Origin: Bacillus pseudomycoides DSM 12442
Lineage (GTDB): Bacteria > Bacillota > Bacilli > Bacillales > Bacillaceae_G
Length of the DNA: 64,000 bases
Assembly (NCBI RefSeq): GCF_000161455.1
Contig: NZ_CM000745.1
Location: forward strand, 3,557,998-3,621,997
Direction of reading: 5' to 3'
Each line of letters starts with the position of its first letter. The stretch's first letter is position 1. Shown one piece after another: positions 40,602 through 50,078 of this stretch. The notes beneath the pieces were generated by a model. That model was not told where the DNA came from and did not search any database. It worked only from the letters and a program-made list of their open reading frames with translations. A program made the translations under genes and the position numbers.

Positions 40602-41738
40602 ATGCAAGCTGCATATATTCATATTCCGTTTTGTCAGCATATTTGTCACTATTGTGATTTTAATAAAGTATTTATTGAACGTCAGCCTGTTGATCAATAT
40701 TTAGAGTATTTAGAGAAAGAAATTATAAATACGGTTCAAAAGGTGCCGTTTGAAAATATGAAAACGATTTTTGTTGGGGGCGGGACACCAACGGCATTAA
40801 ATGTGGAGCAGACAAAAAAGCTGTTAGATATTATTAATCGCCGTTTACGTCCGTTCGCTCCAAACTGTGAATTGACGTTTGAAGCAAATCCTGGAGATTT
40901 GCCAAAAGAAAAGTTGAACCTGCTATTAGATGGTGGTGTCAATCGAATTAGCTTTGGTGTGCAAACATTTCGAGATGAATTACTTCAGAAAATTGGACGT
41001 AAGCATACGAGGGAAGATGCATTTGTAGCGATTCGTGAAGCGCAGGAAGTAGGCTTTACGAATATTAATGTGGATTTAATTTATGCATTACCAGGGCAAA
41101 CGATAGAAGATGTGAAAGAAACGTTGGACATTGCTTTTACGTTAGGAGTTCAGCATTTTTCTGCATATTCCTTAATTGTTGAACCGAAAACGATTTTTTA
41201 TAATTTAATGAACAAAGGAAAATTAAGACTTCCAGGGGAAGAGCATGAAGCAAGAATGTATGAAATAGTAATGGATGAAATGGAAAATCATGGCTATAAA
41301 CAGTATGAAATCAGTAATTTTTCAAAAGAAGGCTATGAAAGTAGACATAATCTCACATACTGGAATAATGAACAGTATTATGGTTTTGGAGCTGGTGCTC
41401 ACAGTTATGTAAACGGAGAACGAATTCAAAATGTTGGCCCGTTAAAGCAATATTTCTCTAAAATTGATGAGACAGGCTTCCCTTATTTAGACGTCCACGA
41501 AGTAACAAGAAAAGAAAGAATGGAAGAAGAACTATTTTTAGGGCTTCGGAAAACAAAGGGCGTTTCTAAGCTTACATTCCAAAAGAAATTTGGTGTCGAA
41601 ATGGATGAGATTTTTGCAAAGCAGTTATTATCCAACAAGGAATATGGATTGCTTCAGGATAAAGGTAACCATGTTTGTTTGACGAGACAAGGTAAGTTAT
41701 TAGGGAATGAAGTATTTCAGTCGTTTTTAATTGATTAA
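40602..41738 (+). CDS. hemW: HemW, radical SAM heme chaperone
   Basis: A 378-residue radical SAM protein of the HemN/HemW family. The Fe-S cysteines sit in CQHICHYCDFNK (CxxxCxxC; HemN enzymes follow the third Cys with xC, HemW with F). Other motifs are FVGGGTPTAL and GVQTFRDELLQKIGRKH. HemW delivers heme rather than oxidising coproporphyrinogen, so older hemN labels are misleading. AAGGTAGGAG precedes the ATG. Confidence 0.93.
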   Translation: MQAAYIHIPFCQHICHYCDFNKVFIERQPVDQYLEYLEKEIINTVQKVPFENMKTIFVGGGTPTALNVEQTKKLLDIINRRLRPFAPNCELTFEANPGDLPKEKLNLLLDGGVNRISFGVQTFRDELLQKIGRKHTREDAFVAIREAQEVGFTNINVDLIYALPGQTIEDVKETLDIAFTLGVQHFSAYSLIVEPKTIFYNLMNKGKLRLPGEEHEARMYEIVMDEMENHGYKQYEISNFSKEGYESRHNLTYWNNEQYYGFGAGAHSYVNGERIQNVGPLKQYFSKIDETGFPYLDVHEVTRKERMEEELFLGLRKTKGVSKLTFQKKFGVEMDEIFAKQLLSNKEYGLLQDKGNHVCLTRQGKLLGNEVFQSFLID

Positions 41739-41788
41739 TTAAATGTTCAGTAGGTATGAAAAAGTTTCTCTATTTTGTGACGTTTCCG

Positions 41789-41855
41789 TTGACAATTGAA
41801 TGTCAATTTTGGTAAGTTATTAATAGATTTAGCACTCGAAGACAAAGAGTGCTAA
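41789..41855 (+). promoter_or_regulatory. Heat-shock promoter with CIRCE operator
   Basis: TTGACA (41789-41794) and TAAGTT (41813-41818) are followed by the perfect 9-9-9 CIRCE element TTAGCACTC-N9-GAGTGCTAA at 41829-41855. HrcA binds CIRCE and represses the operon; heat or GroEL shortage releases it. Confidence 0.95.
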
Positions 41856-41871
41856 CAGAGGTGATGATGAG

Positions 41872-42903
41872 ATGCTTACGGAACGTCAGCTCTTGATTTT
41901 ACAAACAATTATTGATGACTTTATTGGATCAGCGCAACCTGTTGGGTCAAGAACGTTGGCTAAAAAAGATGAAATTACATTTAGTTCAGCTACGATTCGA
42001 AATGAAATGGCTGATTTAGAGGAACTGGGATTTATCGAAAAGACACACAGTTCTTCTGGACGTGTTCCTTCAGAAAAAGGATATCGATTTTATGTAGACC
42101 ATCTTTTAGCACCACAACATTTATCGAATGAGGATGTTGTACAGATTAAGGATTTATTTGCTGAAAGAATTTTTGAAGCGGAAAAAATTGCACAGCAATC
42201 CGCTCAAATTTTATCAGAGCTCACAAATTATACGGCAATTGTTCTTGGACCGAAAGTGAGTGCAAATAAATTAAAGAATGTACAAATTGTTCCGCTGGAT
42301 CATCAAACAGCAGTCGCCATTATTGTAACAGATACAGGTCATGTACAAAGCAAAACGATTACCGTTCCGGAATCTGTTGATTTATCAGATTTAGAAAAAA
42401 TGGTTAATATTTTAAACGAAAAGCTATCTGGTGTGCCGATGGCGGAGTTGCATAATAAAATTTTAAAAGAGATTGTGACGGTTCTACGTGGGTATGTCCA
42501 CAACTATGATAGTGCAATAAAAATGTTAGATGGTACATTTCAAGTTCCCTTGTCGGAAAAGATATACTTTGGGGGGAAAGCGAATATGCTTTCGCAGCCG
42601 GAGTTTCACGACATTCAAAAGGTACGCTCCTTGCTGACTATGATTGATAATGAAGCTGAATTTTACGATATTTTGCGTAATAAACAAGTCGGGATTCAAG
42701 TGAAAATCGGTCGAGAAAATTCTTCGACGGCTATGGAAGATTGTAGTTTAATTTCTGCAACCTATTCCATTGGCGAAGAACAGATTGGAACAATCGCGAT
42801 CCTAGGTCCAACGAGAATGCAGTATTCTCGCGTAATTAGTCTGTTACAATTGTTTTCAAGACAATTTACAGATGGGCTAAATGGATTGTATAAATCAAAA
42901 TAA
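41872..42903 (+). CDS. hrcA: Heat-inducible repressor HrcA
   Basis: A 343-residue repressor. An N-terminal winged helix (MLTERQLLILQTIIDDFIGS, then VGSRTLAKKDEITFSSATIR) is followed by a GAF-like domain and the C-terminal region SIGEEQIGTIAILGPTRMQY. It represses its own operon hrcA-grpE-dnaK-dnaJ through the CIRCE element 16 bp upstream and needs GroEL for folding, which makes it a thermometer of chaperone supply. Confidence 0.97.
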   Translation: MLTERQLLILQTIIDDFIGSAQPVGSRTLAKKDEITFSSATIRNEMADLEELGFIEKTHSSSGRVPSEKGYRFYVDHLLAPQHLSNEDVVQIKDLFAERIFEAEKIAQQSAQILSELTNYTAIVLGPKVSANKLKNVQIVPLDHQTAVAIIVTDTGHVQSKTITVPESVDLSDLEKMVNILNEKLSGVPMAELHNKILKEIVTVLRGYVHNYDSAIKMLDGTFQVPLSEKIYFGGKANMLSQPEFHDIQKVRSLLTMIDNEAEFYDILRNKQVGIQVKIGRENSSTAMEDCSLISATYSIGEEQIGTIAILGPTRMQYSRVISLLQLFSRQFTDGLNGLYKSK

Positions 42904-43013
42904 TAAATTCACTCGAGCGATGAACATTGTCATTGCTGGTGTGTAACATAAAAACTATGCTTGGACGCTCATGTTAAGCATGAGCTCTGGTGCCTTTTAA
43001 GGAGGTGAAAGTT

Positions 43014-43583
43014 GTGGAAGAGCGTAACGAACAAGTAGTTGAAGAAGCGAAAGAAACGCAAACTGAGGAATCTATTACAGCAGAAAACAGTGAAGAAACT
43101 GTAGTAGAAGAAAAAAGTGAAGCGGCTCTTTTACAAGAAAAAGTAGATGGATTGCAAGCGAAATTGACGGAAACGGAAGGTCGCACACTACGTCTACAAG
43201 CTGATTTTGAAAACTATAAGCGCCGTGTTCAACTGGATAAGCAAGCGGCTGAAAAATATAGATCGCAAAGCCTTGTGTCAGATATTTTGCCAGCTCTTGA
43301 TAACTTTGAAAGAGCGATGCAAGTGGAAGCGAGCGACGAGCAGATGAAGTCCTTATTACAAGGGATGGAAATGGTATATCGTCAATTGCTAGAAGCGCTG
43401 ACTAAAGAAGGTGTTGAAGCGATTGAAGCTGTTGGTAAACAGTTTGATCCGCATGAACATCAAGCTGTTATGCAAGTAGAAGACAGCGAGTTTGAATCAA
43501 ACGCGGTTGTGGAAGAATTCCAAAAAGGTTATAAACTGAAAGACCGTGTGATTCGCCCATCAATGGTAAAAGTAAATCAATAA
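43014..43583 (+). CDS. grpE: Nucleotide exchange factor GrpE
   Basis: A 189-residue co-chaperone that releases ADP from DnaK. An acidic N-terminal tail (residues 1-40) precedes the long dimeric coiled coil (40-100, LQEKVDGLQAKLTETEGR ... DFENYKRR) and the beta domain with VGKQFDPHEHQAVMQV. The start is GTG 43014, 8 nt after GGAGG; the frame opens at 42990 but that codon precedes the ribosome site. The gap from hrcA is 110 bp. Confidence 0.96.
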   Translation: MEERNEQVVEEAKETQTEESITAENSEETVVEEKSEAALLQEKVDGLQAKLTETEGRTLRLQADFENYKRRVQLDKQAAEKYRSQSLVSDILPALDNFERAMQVEASDEQMKSLLQGMEMVYRQLLEALTKEGVEAIEAVGKQFDPHEHQAVMQVEDSEFESNAVVEEFQKGYKLKDRVIRPSMVKVNQ

Positions 43584-43609
43584 TTTACATAAATGTAGGA
43601 GGTTTCGCC

Positions 43610-45445
43610 ATGAGTAAAATTATCGGTATTGACTTAGGTACAACAAACTCTTGTGTAGCTGTTATGGAAGGTGGAGAACCAAAGGTTATTCCAAATCCAG
43701 AAGGGAACCGTACAACACCTTCTGTTGTGGCTTTCAAAAATGAAGAGCGTCAAGTTGGGGAAGTAGCGAAGCGTCAAGCGATTACAAACCCAAATACAAT
43801 CATGTCTGTTAAACGTCATATGGGTACAGACTACAAAGTAGAAGTTGAAGGTAAAAACTACACACCTCAAGAAATTTCTGCAATCATTTTACAAAACTTA
43901 AAAGCTTCTGCTGAAGCGTACTTAGGTGAAACAGTAACGAAAGCTGTTATCACAGTGCCAGCATACTTCAACGATGCAGAACGCCAAGCAACAAAAGACG
44001 CTGGCCGTATTGCTGGTTTAGAAGTAGAACGTATTATTAATGAACCAACAGCAGCTGCGCTTGCTTACGGTTTAGAAAAACAAGACGAAGAACAAAAAGT
44101 TCTAGTATATGACTTAGGTGGCGGTACATTCGACGTATCTATTCTTGAGTTAGCAGATGGAACATTTGAAGTTATTTCAACTGCGGGTGACAACCGTCTT
44201 GGTGGTGACGACTTTGACCAAGTTATCATCGATCATTTAGTAGCTGAATTCAAAAAAGAAAATAACATTGATTTAAGTCAAGATAAAATGGCACTTCAAC
44301 GTTTGAAAGATGCAGCTGAAAAAGCGAAAAAAGATCTTTCAGGTGTAACACAAACACAAATTTCATTACCATTCATTAGTGCTGGGGCTGCTGGTCCATT
44401 ACACTTAGAATTAAACTTAACAAGAGCGAAATTCGAAGAACTTTCAGCTAACCTTGTTGAAAGAACATTAGAGCCAACTCGTCGTGCATTAAAAGATGCT
44501 GGTCTTTCTCCAAGTGAATTAGATAAAGTTATTCTTGTTGGTGGTTCTACTCGTATCCCAGCTGTACAAGAAGCAATTAAACGTGAAACTGGTAAAGAAC
44601 CATATAAAGGCGTTAACCCTGATGAAGTTGTAGCGTTAGGTGCTGCAGTTCAGGGCGGTGTACTTACTGGTGATGTAAAAGGCGTTCTATTATTAGACGT
44701 AACTCCACTTTCTTTAGGTATCGAAACTATGGGTGGCGTATTCACGAAGTTAATCGAGCGTAACACAACAATTCCAACAAGTAAGTCACAAGTGTTCTCA
44801 ACTGCTGCTGATAACCAGCCTGCAGTAGACATTCACGTATTGCAAGGTGAGCGTCCAATGTCAGCTGACAACAAAACACTAGGTCGCTTCCAATTAACAG
44901 ATATCCCACCAGCACCACGTGGTATTCCGCAAATCGAAGTAACATTCGATATTGATGCGAACGGTATCGTAAATGTACGTGCAAAAGACTTAGGAACAAG
45001 TAAAGAACAAACAATTACAATCCAATCTTCTTCAGGTCTTTCTGATGAAGAAGTAGATCGTATGGTAAAAGAAGCTGAAGCAAATGCTGATGCTGACCAA
45101 AAGCGTAAGGAAGAAGTTGAACTTCGTAATGAAGCTGACCAACTTGTATTCCAAACAGATAAAGTTGTAAAAGATTTAGAAGGTAAAGTAGATGCAGCTG
45201 AGGTAGCGAAAGCAACAGAAGCAAAAGAAGCATTACAAGCGGCAATCGAGAAAAATGATCTTGATGAAATTCGTGCGAAAAAAGATGCACTTCAAGAAAT
45301 CGTACAACAACTTACTGTAAAATTATATGAACAAGCTCAAGCAGCTGCTGGTGCTCAGCAAGCAGAAGGTACACAAGGTAACGCTAGTGCAAAAAATGAC
45401 AACGTAGTTGACGCTGAGTTTGAAGAAGTAAAAGAAGATAAGTAA
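43610..45445 (+). CDS. dnaK: Chaperone DnaK
   Basis: A 611-residue Hsp70. The ATPase domain (1-355) has GIDLGTTNSCVAVMEGG, VYDLGGGTFDVSIL and ILVGGSTRIP; the interdomain linker is VLLLDVTPLSLG; the substrate domain and helical lid end in the conserved tail VVDAEFEEVKEDK. AGGAGG precedes the ATG. Third gene of the hrcA operon; a terminator-like stem follows it and probably reduces dnaJ expression. Confidence 0.99.
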   Translation: MSKIIGIDLGTTNSCVAVMEGGEPKVIPNPEGNRTTPSVVAFKNEERQVGEVAKRQAITNPNTIMSVKRHMGTDYKVEVEGKNYTPQEISAIILQNLKASAEAYLGETVTKAVITVPAYFNDAERQATKDAGRIAGLEVERIINEPTAAALAYGLEKQDEEQKVLVYDLGGGTFDVSILELADGTFEVISTAGDNRLGGDDFDQVIIDHLVAEFKKENNIDLSQDKMALQRLKDAAEKAKKDLSGVTQTQISLPFISAGAAGPLHLELNLTRAKFEELSANLVERTLEPTRRALKDAGLSPSELDKVILVGGSTRIPAVQEAIKRETGKEPYKGVNPDEVVALGAAVQGGVLTGDVKGVLLLDVTPLSLGIETMGGVFTKLIERNTTIPTSKSQVFSTAADNQPAVDIHVLQGERPMSADNKTLGRFQLTDIPPAPRGIPQIEVTFDIDANGIVNVRAKDLGTSKEQTITIQSSSGLSDEEVDRMVKEAEANADADQKRKEEVELRNEADQLVFQTDKVVKDLEGKVDAAEVAKATEAKEALQAAIEKNDLDEIRAKKDALQEIVQQLTVKLYEQAQAAAGAQQAEGTQGNASAKNDNVVDAEFEEVKEDK

Positions 45446-45475
45446 TAAAGTAAAAAAACATAAGTAAGATGACAA

Positions 45476-45514
45476 AAAGTCAAAGTCAAGCGTGCCTTGG
45501 CTTTGGCTTTTTTC
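45476..45514 (+). terminator. Terminator/attenuator between dnaK and dnaJ
   Basis: AAAGTCAAAGTCAAG (45476-45490) pairs with CTTGGCTTTGGCTTT (45496-45510) through G-U pairs, followed by TTTC. The 15-bp stem should partially stop transcription before dnaJ. Confidence 0.75.
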
Positions 45515-45521
45515 ATGAATG

Positions 45522-45620
45522 AAGAAAGTGCTTCGGGCAGGTTAGCTCTTTCATATGAGAGTCTTAAGTTTTTCTTTTTGCATACTGTAAGTGAGGAAAC
45601 TTTGTTGCAAAGCACTTTCT
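45522..45620. repeat. Long-range inverted repeat before dnaJ
   Basis: AAGAAAGTGCTT (45522-45533) and AAGCACTTTCTT (45609-45620) are perfect 12-bp complements 75 nt apart. In RNA they would enclose most of the dnaK-dnaJ gap. Confidence 0.6.
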
Positions 45621-45669
45621 TTCGGTGTTAAAATTACGTTTATGTGAAAGATTCGGGGGTTACAAATTT

Positions 45670-46773
45670 ATGAATAAAAGAGATTATTATGAGGTGCTCG
45701 GCCTTAGCAAGGGCGCTTCAAAAGATGAAATCAAAAAAGCATACCGTCGTTTGGCTAAAAAATACCATCCAGACGTAAGCAAAGAAGAAAATGCAATTGA
45801 AAAGTTTAAAGAAGTACAAGAAGCGTATGAAGTTTTAAGTGACGATCAGAAACGTGCGCAGTACGATCAATTTGGTCATGCTGATCCAAATCAGGGCTTC
45901 GGCGGTGGAGACTTTGGTGGTGGATTCGGATTTGAAGACATTTTCAGCTCATTCTTTGGCGGAGGTGGCGGCAGACGCCGTGATCCAAATGCACCGCGTC
46001 AAGGTGCTGACTTGCAATATCAAGTTACTTTAAACTTTGAAGAAGCGATTTTTGGTAAGGAATTAAATGTTGAAATTCCAGTTGAAGACCCATGTGACAC
46101 ATGTCAAGGCGCTGGGGCGAAACCAGGAACTTCAAAAGAAACATGTAAACATTGTTCAGGAACAGGTCAAGTGAGCGTAGAACAAAATACACCATTTGGT
46201 CGTATTGTAAATCGTCAAGCGTGTAAACATTGTTCAGGAACAGGCCAAATGATTAAAGAGAAATGTACAACATGTCATGGCTCTGGAAAAGTACGTAAAC
46301 GTAAAAAAATTAACGTTAAAATTCCAGCGGGTATTGATAATGGTCAACAAATCCGTGTGTCTGGTAAAGGTGAAGCAGGTGTAAACGGTGGGCCGGCTGG
46401 TGATTTATATGTTGTTGTTCATGTAAGAGACCATGAGTTCTTCGAGCGTGATGGCGATCATATTATTTGTGAAATGCCATTAACATTCACGCAAGTAGCG
46501 CTTGGTGCTGAAGTGGAAGTTCCAACTGTTCATGGAAAAGTGAAATTGAAAATACCAGCAGGAACGCAAACAGGAACGGAATTCCGCCTAAAAGGAAAAG
46601 GCGCTCCAAATGTACGTGGATATGGCCAAGGTGATCAATATGTAGTTGTTCGTGTTGTTGTACCAACGAAATTAACATCACATCAAAAAGAATTATTACG
46701 TGAATTTGCAGGACAAGAAGATCAAGATGATAGCCTATTTGGAAAGCTTAAACGAGCTTTTAAAGGGGAATAA
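45670..46773 (+). CDS. dnaJ: Chaperone DnaJ
   Basis: A 367-residue Hsp40 that stimulates DnaK. J domain at 1-65 with HPD in AKKYHPDVSKEE; glycine/phenylalanine linker (GFGGGDFGGGFGFEDIFSSF); four zinc-binding CxxCxGxG repeats (CDTCQGAG, CKHCSGTG twice, CTTCHGSG); two C-terminal substrate domains. The second and third zinc repeats are identical, CKHCSGTGQ. ATG 45670 follows a weak GGGGGTT site; the frame extends upstream to 45625. Confidence 0.98.
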   Translation: MNKRDYYEVLGLSKGASKDEIKKAYRRLAKKYHPDVSKEENAIEKFKEVQEAYEVLSDDQKRAQYDQFGHADPNQGFGGGDFGGGFGFEDIFSSFFGGGGGRRRDPNAPRQGADLQYQVTLNFEEAIFGKELNVEIPVEDPCDTCQGAGAKPGTSKETCKHCSGTGQVSVEQNTPFGRIVNRQACKHCSGTGQMIKEKCTTCHGSGKVRKRKKINVKIPAGIDNGQQIRVSGKGEAGVNGGPAGDLYVVVHVRDHEFFERDGDHIICEMPLTFTQVALGAEVEVPTVHGKVKLKIPAGTQTGTEFRLKGKGAPNVRGYGQGDQYVVVRVVVPTKLTSHQKELLREFAGQEDQDDSLFGKLKRAFKGE

Positions 46774-46801
46774 TGGAAATAAAAAATGGAGTTGGTAAAT
46801 T

Positions 46802-47740
46802 GTGAAATGGTCAGAAATTAGTATTCATACAACAGAGGAAGCAGTAGAAGCTGTTTCTCATATTTTACACGAAGCAGGTGCTAGCGGTGTAGCGATTGAA
46901 GACCCGGCAGAGTTAACAAAAGAGCGTGAGCAACAGTATGGTGAAATTTATGCGCTCAATCCATCTGAATATCCAGAAGATGGTGTGTTAATAAAAGCAT
47001 ATTTTCCACAAACGGATTCTTTACATGAAACAGTTGCGAGTGTAAAATCATCTATTGATGTACTTCCATCTTTCGACATCGAAATTGGTACAGGAAATAT
47101 TACGATTAATGAAGTCGATGAGGAAGACTGGGCTACTGCTTGGAAAAAATATTATCATCCAGTTCAAATTTCTGATACATTCACAATTGTGCCAACTTGG
47201 GAAGAATATATACCTTCTTCTCCAGATGAAAAAATTATTGAATTAGATCCAGGGATGGCATTTGGTACAGGGACACATCCAACAACAACGATGTGTATTC
47301 GTGCGTTAGAGAAAACAGTGCAGCCAGGTAATACCGTAATTGATGTTGGAACAGGTTCTGGTGTATTAAGTATTGCTGCAGCAAAATTAGGTGCAGCATC
47401 TGTTCAAGCGTATGATTTAGATCCAGTTGCAGTTGAAAGTGCGGAGATGAATGTTCGTTTAAATAAAACGGACGGTATCGTATCTGTCGGACAAAATAGT
47501 TTATTAGAAGGTATTGAAGGACCAGTAGATTTGATTGTAGCAAATTTACTTGCAGAAATTATTCTTCTATTCCCTGAAGACGCAGCGAGAGTTGTAAAAC
47601 AGGGTGGACTATTTATTACATCTGGTATTATTGGAGCAAAAGAAAAAGTAATCTCTGAGGCGTTAGAAAAAGCTGGATTTACAATTGAAGAAGTGTTAAG
47701 AATGGAAGATTGGGTAGCAATCATTGCACGAAATGCGTAA
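46802..47740 (+). CDS. prmA: Ribosomal protein L11 methyltransferase
   Basis: A 312-residue enzyme that methylates lysines of L11. The N-terminal recognition domain (1-130) is followed by the SAM motif VIDVGTGSGVLSIAAAK and the catalytic-type block VDLIVANLLAEII. It starts at GTG 46802 with GGAGTTGG upstream and lies 28 bp after dnaJ, so it is the tail of the heat-shock operon, as in B. subtilis. Confidence 0.96.
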   Translation: MKWSEISIHTTEEAVEAVSHILHEAGASGVAIEDPAELTKEREQQYGEIYALNPSEYPEDGVLIKAYFPQTDSLHETVASVKSSIDVLPSFDIEIGTGNITINEVDEEDWATAWKKYYHPVQISDTFTIVPTWEEYIPSSPDEKIIELDPGMAFGTGTHPTTTMCIRALEKTVQPGNTVIDVGTGSGVLSIAAAKLGAASVQAYDLDPVAVESAEMNVRLNKTDGIVSVGQNSLLEGIEGPVDLIVANLLAEIILLFPEDAARVVKQGGLFITSGIIGAKEKVISEALEKAGFTIEEVLRMEDWVAIIARNA

Positions 47741-47825
47741 TATATAATTTATGTTAATAATGAACGAAAGAGTCTCTCGCTATATGAAGTGAGAGACTTG
47801 CCGTTTGTTATATTAAAATGATAAC

Positions 47826-47869
47826 GTTTCGTTCTTTTCGTAAGGGAGGACTTACGAAAGGAACGAAAC
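47826..47869 (+). other. 19-bp leader hairpin before rsmE with ribosome-site-like loop
   Basis: GTTTCGTTCTTTTCGTAAG (47826-47844) pairs with CTTACGAAAGGAACGAAAC (47851-47869), with a single G-U pair and a GGAGGA loop. It ends 17 bp before the rsmE ATG, which has its own site AAGGTGATGAG. No T-run follows. Possibly an RNA-based control or a processing site. Confidence 0.75.
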
Positions 47870-47886
47870 TTTACTAAGGTGATGAG

Positions 47887-48636
47887 ATGCAACGTTATTT
47901 TGTAGAAGAGAAGTATGTAAATGATGCAAGTATTCGTATTGTAGGTGATGATGTACATCATATCGTAAGAGTGATGCGCATGTCAGTTGGTGATCACATT
48001 TATTGCTGTGTAAACGGTAAAACAGCAATGTGTACAATTGCTGAAATTACCAGTGAATTTGTGGATAGTGCTATTGTAGAATGGGGAGAGGCGTCAAGTG
48101 AACTGCCAGTGTTCGTGACGATTGCAAGTGGACTGCCAAAAGGAGACAAGCTAGAGTTAATTTTTCAAAAAGGAACTGAGCTTGGGGCGGCCGCATTTTT
48201 ACCATTTCAAGCATCCCGTTCTATTGTAAAATGGGATGCAAAAAAAGCAGATAAAAAAGTTGAGCGCTTGAAAAAAATTGTGAAAGAAGCTGCAGAGCAA
48301 TCGCATAGAAGTGAAATTCCAGCTGTACATGCTCCGGCATCATTTAAACAATTGCTTGCGATGAGCAGTGATTATGATGTTTGTCTGGTTGCGTATGAAG
48401 AGGAAGCAAAGCAAGGCGAAAAAGCTAATTTTGCGAAGGCTTTAACGGCACTTGAACGTGGTCAAAAACTGTTGGTTGTATTTGGCCCAGAAGGTGGTTT
48501 ATCTGAGGAAGAAATTTCTGCGCTTCGTGAACATAAATTTATACCATGTAGTTTAGGGCCGAGGATTTTACGAACAGAAACGGCGCCGCTTTATGCGTTA
48601 AGTGCCGCTTCTTATCATTTTGAATTGATGGGGTGA
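47887..48636 (+). CDS. rsmE: 16S rRNA (uracil-1498-N3) methyltransferase
   Basis: A 249-residue SPOUT-family enzyme methylating U1498 of 16S rRNA. An N-terminal PUA-like domain (HHIVRVMRMSVGD) is followed by the knotted SAM fold with VVFGPEGGLSEEEI and LGPRILRTETAPLYAL. It lies 146 bp after prmA, behind a strong hairpin, and 6 bp before mtaB. Confidence 0.96.
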   Translation: MQRYFVEEKYVNDASIRIVGDDVHHIVRVMRMSVGDHIYCCVNGKTAMCTIAEITSEFVDSAIVEWGEASSELPVFVTIASGLPKGDKLELIFQKGTELGAAAFLPFQASRSIVKWDAKKADKKVERLKKIVKEAAEQSHRSEIPAVHAPASFKQLLAMSSDYDVCLVAYEEEAKQGEKANFAKALTALERGQKLLVVFGPEGGLSEEEISALREHKFIPCSLGPRILRTETAPLYALSAASYHFELMG

Positions 48637-48642
48637 TGATCA

Positions 48643-49995
48643 ATGGCAACTGTTGCGTTTCACACGTTAGGTTGTAAAGTAAACCACTATGAAACAGAAG
48701 CAATTTGGCAATTGTTTAAACAAGGTGGTTATGAAAGAACTGAATATGAAAAGAAAGCTGATGTGTATGTAATCAATACATGTACAGTAACAAATACTGG
48801 AGACAAAAAAAGCCGTCAAGTTATTCGACGTGCTGTACGTCAAAATCCAGACGCTGTTATTTGTGTAACAGGATGTTACGCACAAACATCTCCAGCGGAA
48901 ATTATGGCGATTCCAGGCGTAGATATCGTTGTTGGTACGCAAGATCGTGAGAAAATGCTAGGGTATATTGAAGAGTTCCGTAAAGAACGTCAACCAATCA
49001 ATGCTGTCCGTAACATTATGAAAACACGTGTATATGAAGAGCTTGATGTACCGTATTTCACTGACCGTACACGTGCATCTTTAAAAATACAAGAAGGTTG
49101 TAATAATTTCTGTACGTTCTGTATTATTCCTTGGGCACGTGGTTTAATGCGTTCTCGTGATGGAAAAGAAGTTATTCACCAAGCGCAGCAATTAGTGGAT
49201 GCAGGTTATAAAGAAATCGTCTTAACTGGTATTCACACAGGTGGATATGGGGAAGACATGAAAAACTACAATTTAGCTGGATTGCTTCGCGATATGGAAG
49301 CAGAGGTAAATGGCTTGAAACGTCTTCGTATTTCTTCAATTGAAGCGAGTCAAATTTCAGATGAAGTAATTGAAGTATTAGATAAATCTGAAGTAGTTGT
49401 CCGTCATTTGCACATTCCACTACAATCAGGTTCTAACACTGTACTAAAACGTATGCGCCGTAAGTATACGATGGAATTTTTCCAAGAGCGTTTAGATCGC
49501 TTGAAAGAAGCGTTACCAGGCCTTGCAATTACATCCGATGTAATTGTTGGCTTCCCTGGTGAAACGGAAGAAGAATTTATGGAAACATACAATTTCATTA
49601 AAGAAAACCGTTTCTCTGAATTGCACGTGTTCCCTTATTCAAAACGTACAGGAACACCTGCGGCTCGTATGGATGACCAAATTCCTGAAGAAGTAAAAAA
49701 TGATCGTGTTCATCGTTTAATTGAATTATCGAATCAGTTAGCGAAAGAATACGCATCTCAATTTGAAGGGGAAGTTCTTGAGATTATTCCAGAAGAGCCT
49801 TTCAAAGACGGCGATCGTGAAGGATTATATGTAGGTTATACAGATAACTATTTAAAAGTTGTGTTTGAAGGATCTGAAGAATTAATCGGCAAACTAGTAA
49901 AAGTGAAAATTACAAAAGCTGGTTACCCATATAACGAAGCGCAATTTGTTCGTGTTCTTGAAGATGATGTAAAAAAAGAATCAGCAAGTGCGTAA
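48643..49995 (+). CDS. mtaB: tRNA t6A methylthiotransferase MtaB
   Basis: A 450-residue radical SAM enzyme that adds a methylthio group to t6A37 of tRNA (B. subtilis YqeV). An N-terminal UPF0004 domain holds three Fe-S cysteines (TLGCKVN, NTCTVT, VTGCYAQ); the radical SAM cluster is in CNNFCTFCIIPWARG; a TRAM domain closes the protein (about 375-440). GGTGATGATC precedes the ATG, 6 bp after rsmE. Confidence 0.96.
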   Translation: MATVAFHTLGCKVNHYETEAIWQLFKQGGYERTEYEKKADVYVINTCTVTNTGDKKSRQVIRRAVRQNPDAVICVTGCYAQTSPAEIMAIPGVDIVVGTQDREKMLGYIEEFRKERQPINAVRNIMKTRVYEELDVPYFTDRTRASLKIQEGCNNFCTFCIIPWARGLMRSRDGKEVIHQAQQLVDAGYKEIVLTGIHTGGYGEDMKNYNLAGLLRDMEAEVNGLKRLRISSIEASQISDEVIEVLDKSEVVVRHLHIPLQSGSNTVLKRMRRKYTMEFFQERLDRLKEALPGLAITSDVIVGFPGETEEEFMETYNFIKENRFSELHVFPYSKRTGTPAARMDDQIPEEVKNDRVHRLIELSNQLAKEYASQFEGEVLEIIPEEPFKDGDREGLYVGYTDNYLKVVFEGSEELIGKLVKVKITKAGYPYNEAQFVRVLEDDVKKESASA

Positions 49996-49999
49996 GAGA

Positions 50000-50037
50000 A
50001 AAGCATGCAAACGAAAAGGGTTTGCATGCTTTTTTCT
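50000..50037. terminator. Terminator of the prmA-rsmE-mtaB unit
   Basis: AAAGCATGCAAAC / GTTTGCATGCTTT, loop GAAAAGG, T-run. Perfect 13-bp stem. Confidence 0.92.
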
Positions 50038-50078
50038 TTGCTGGAGAAGTTAAGATATGAAGTTGTAATATTCCATGC

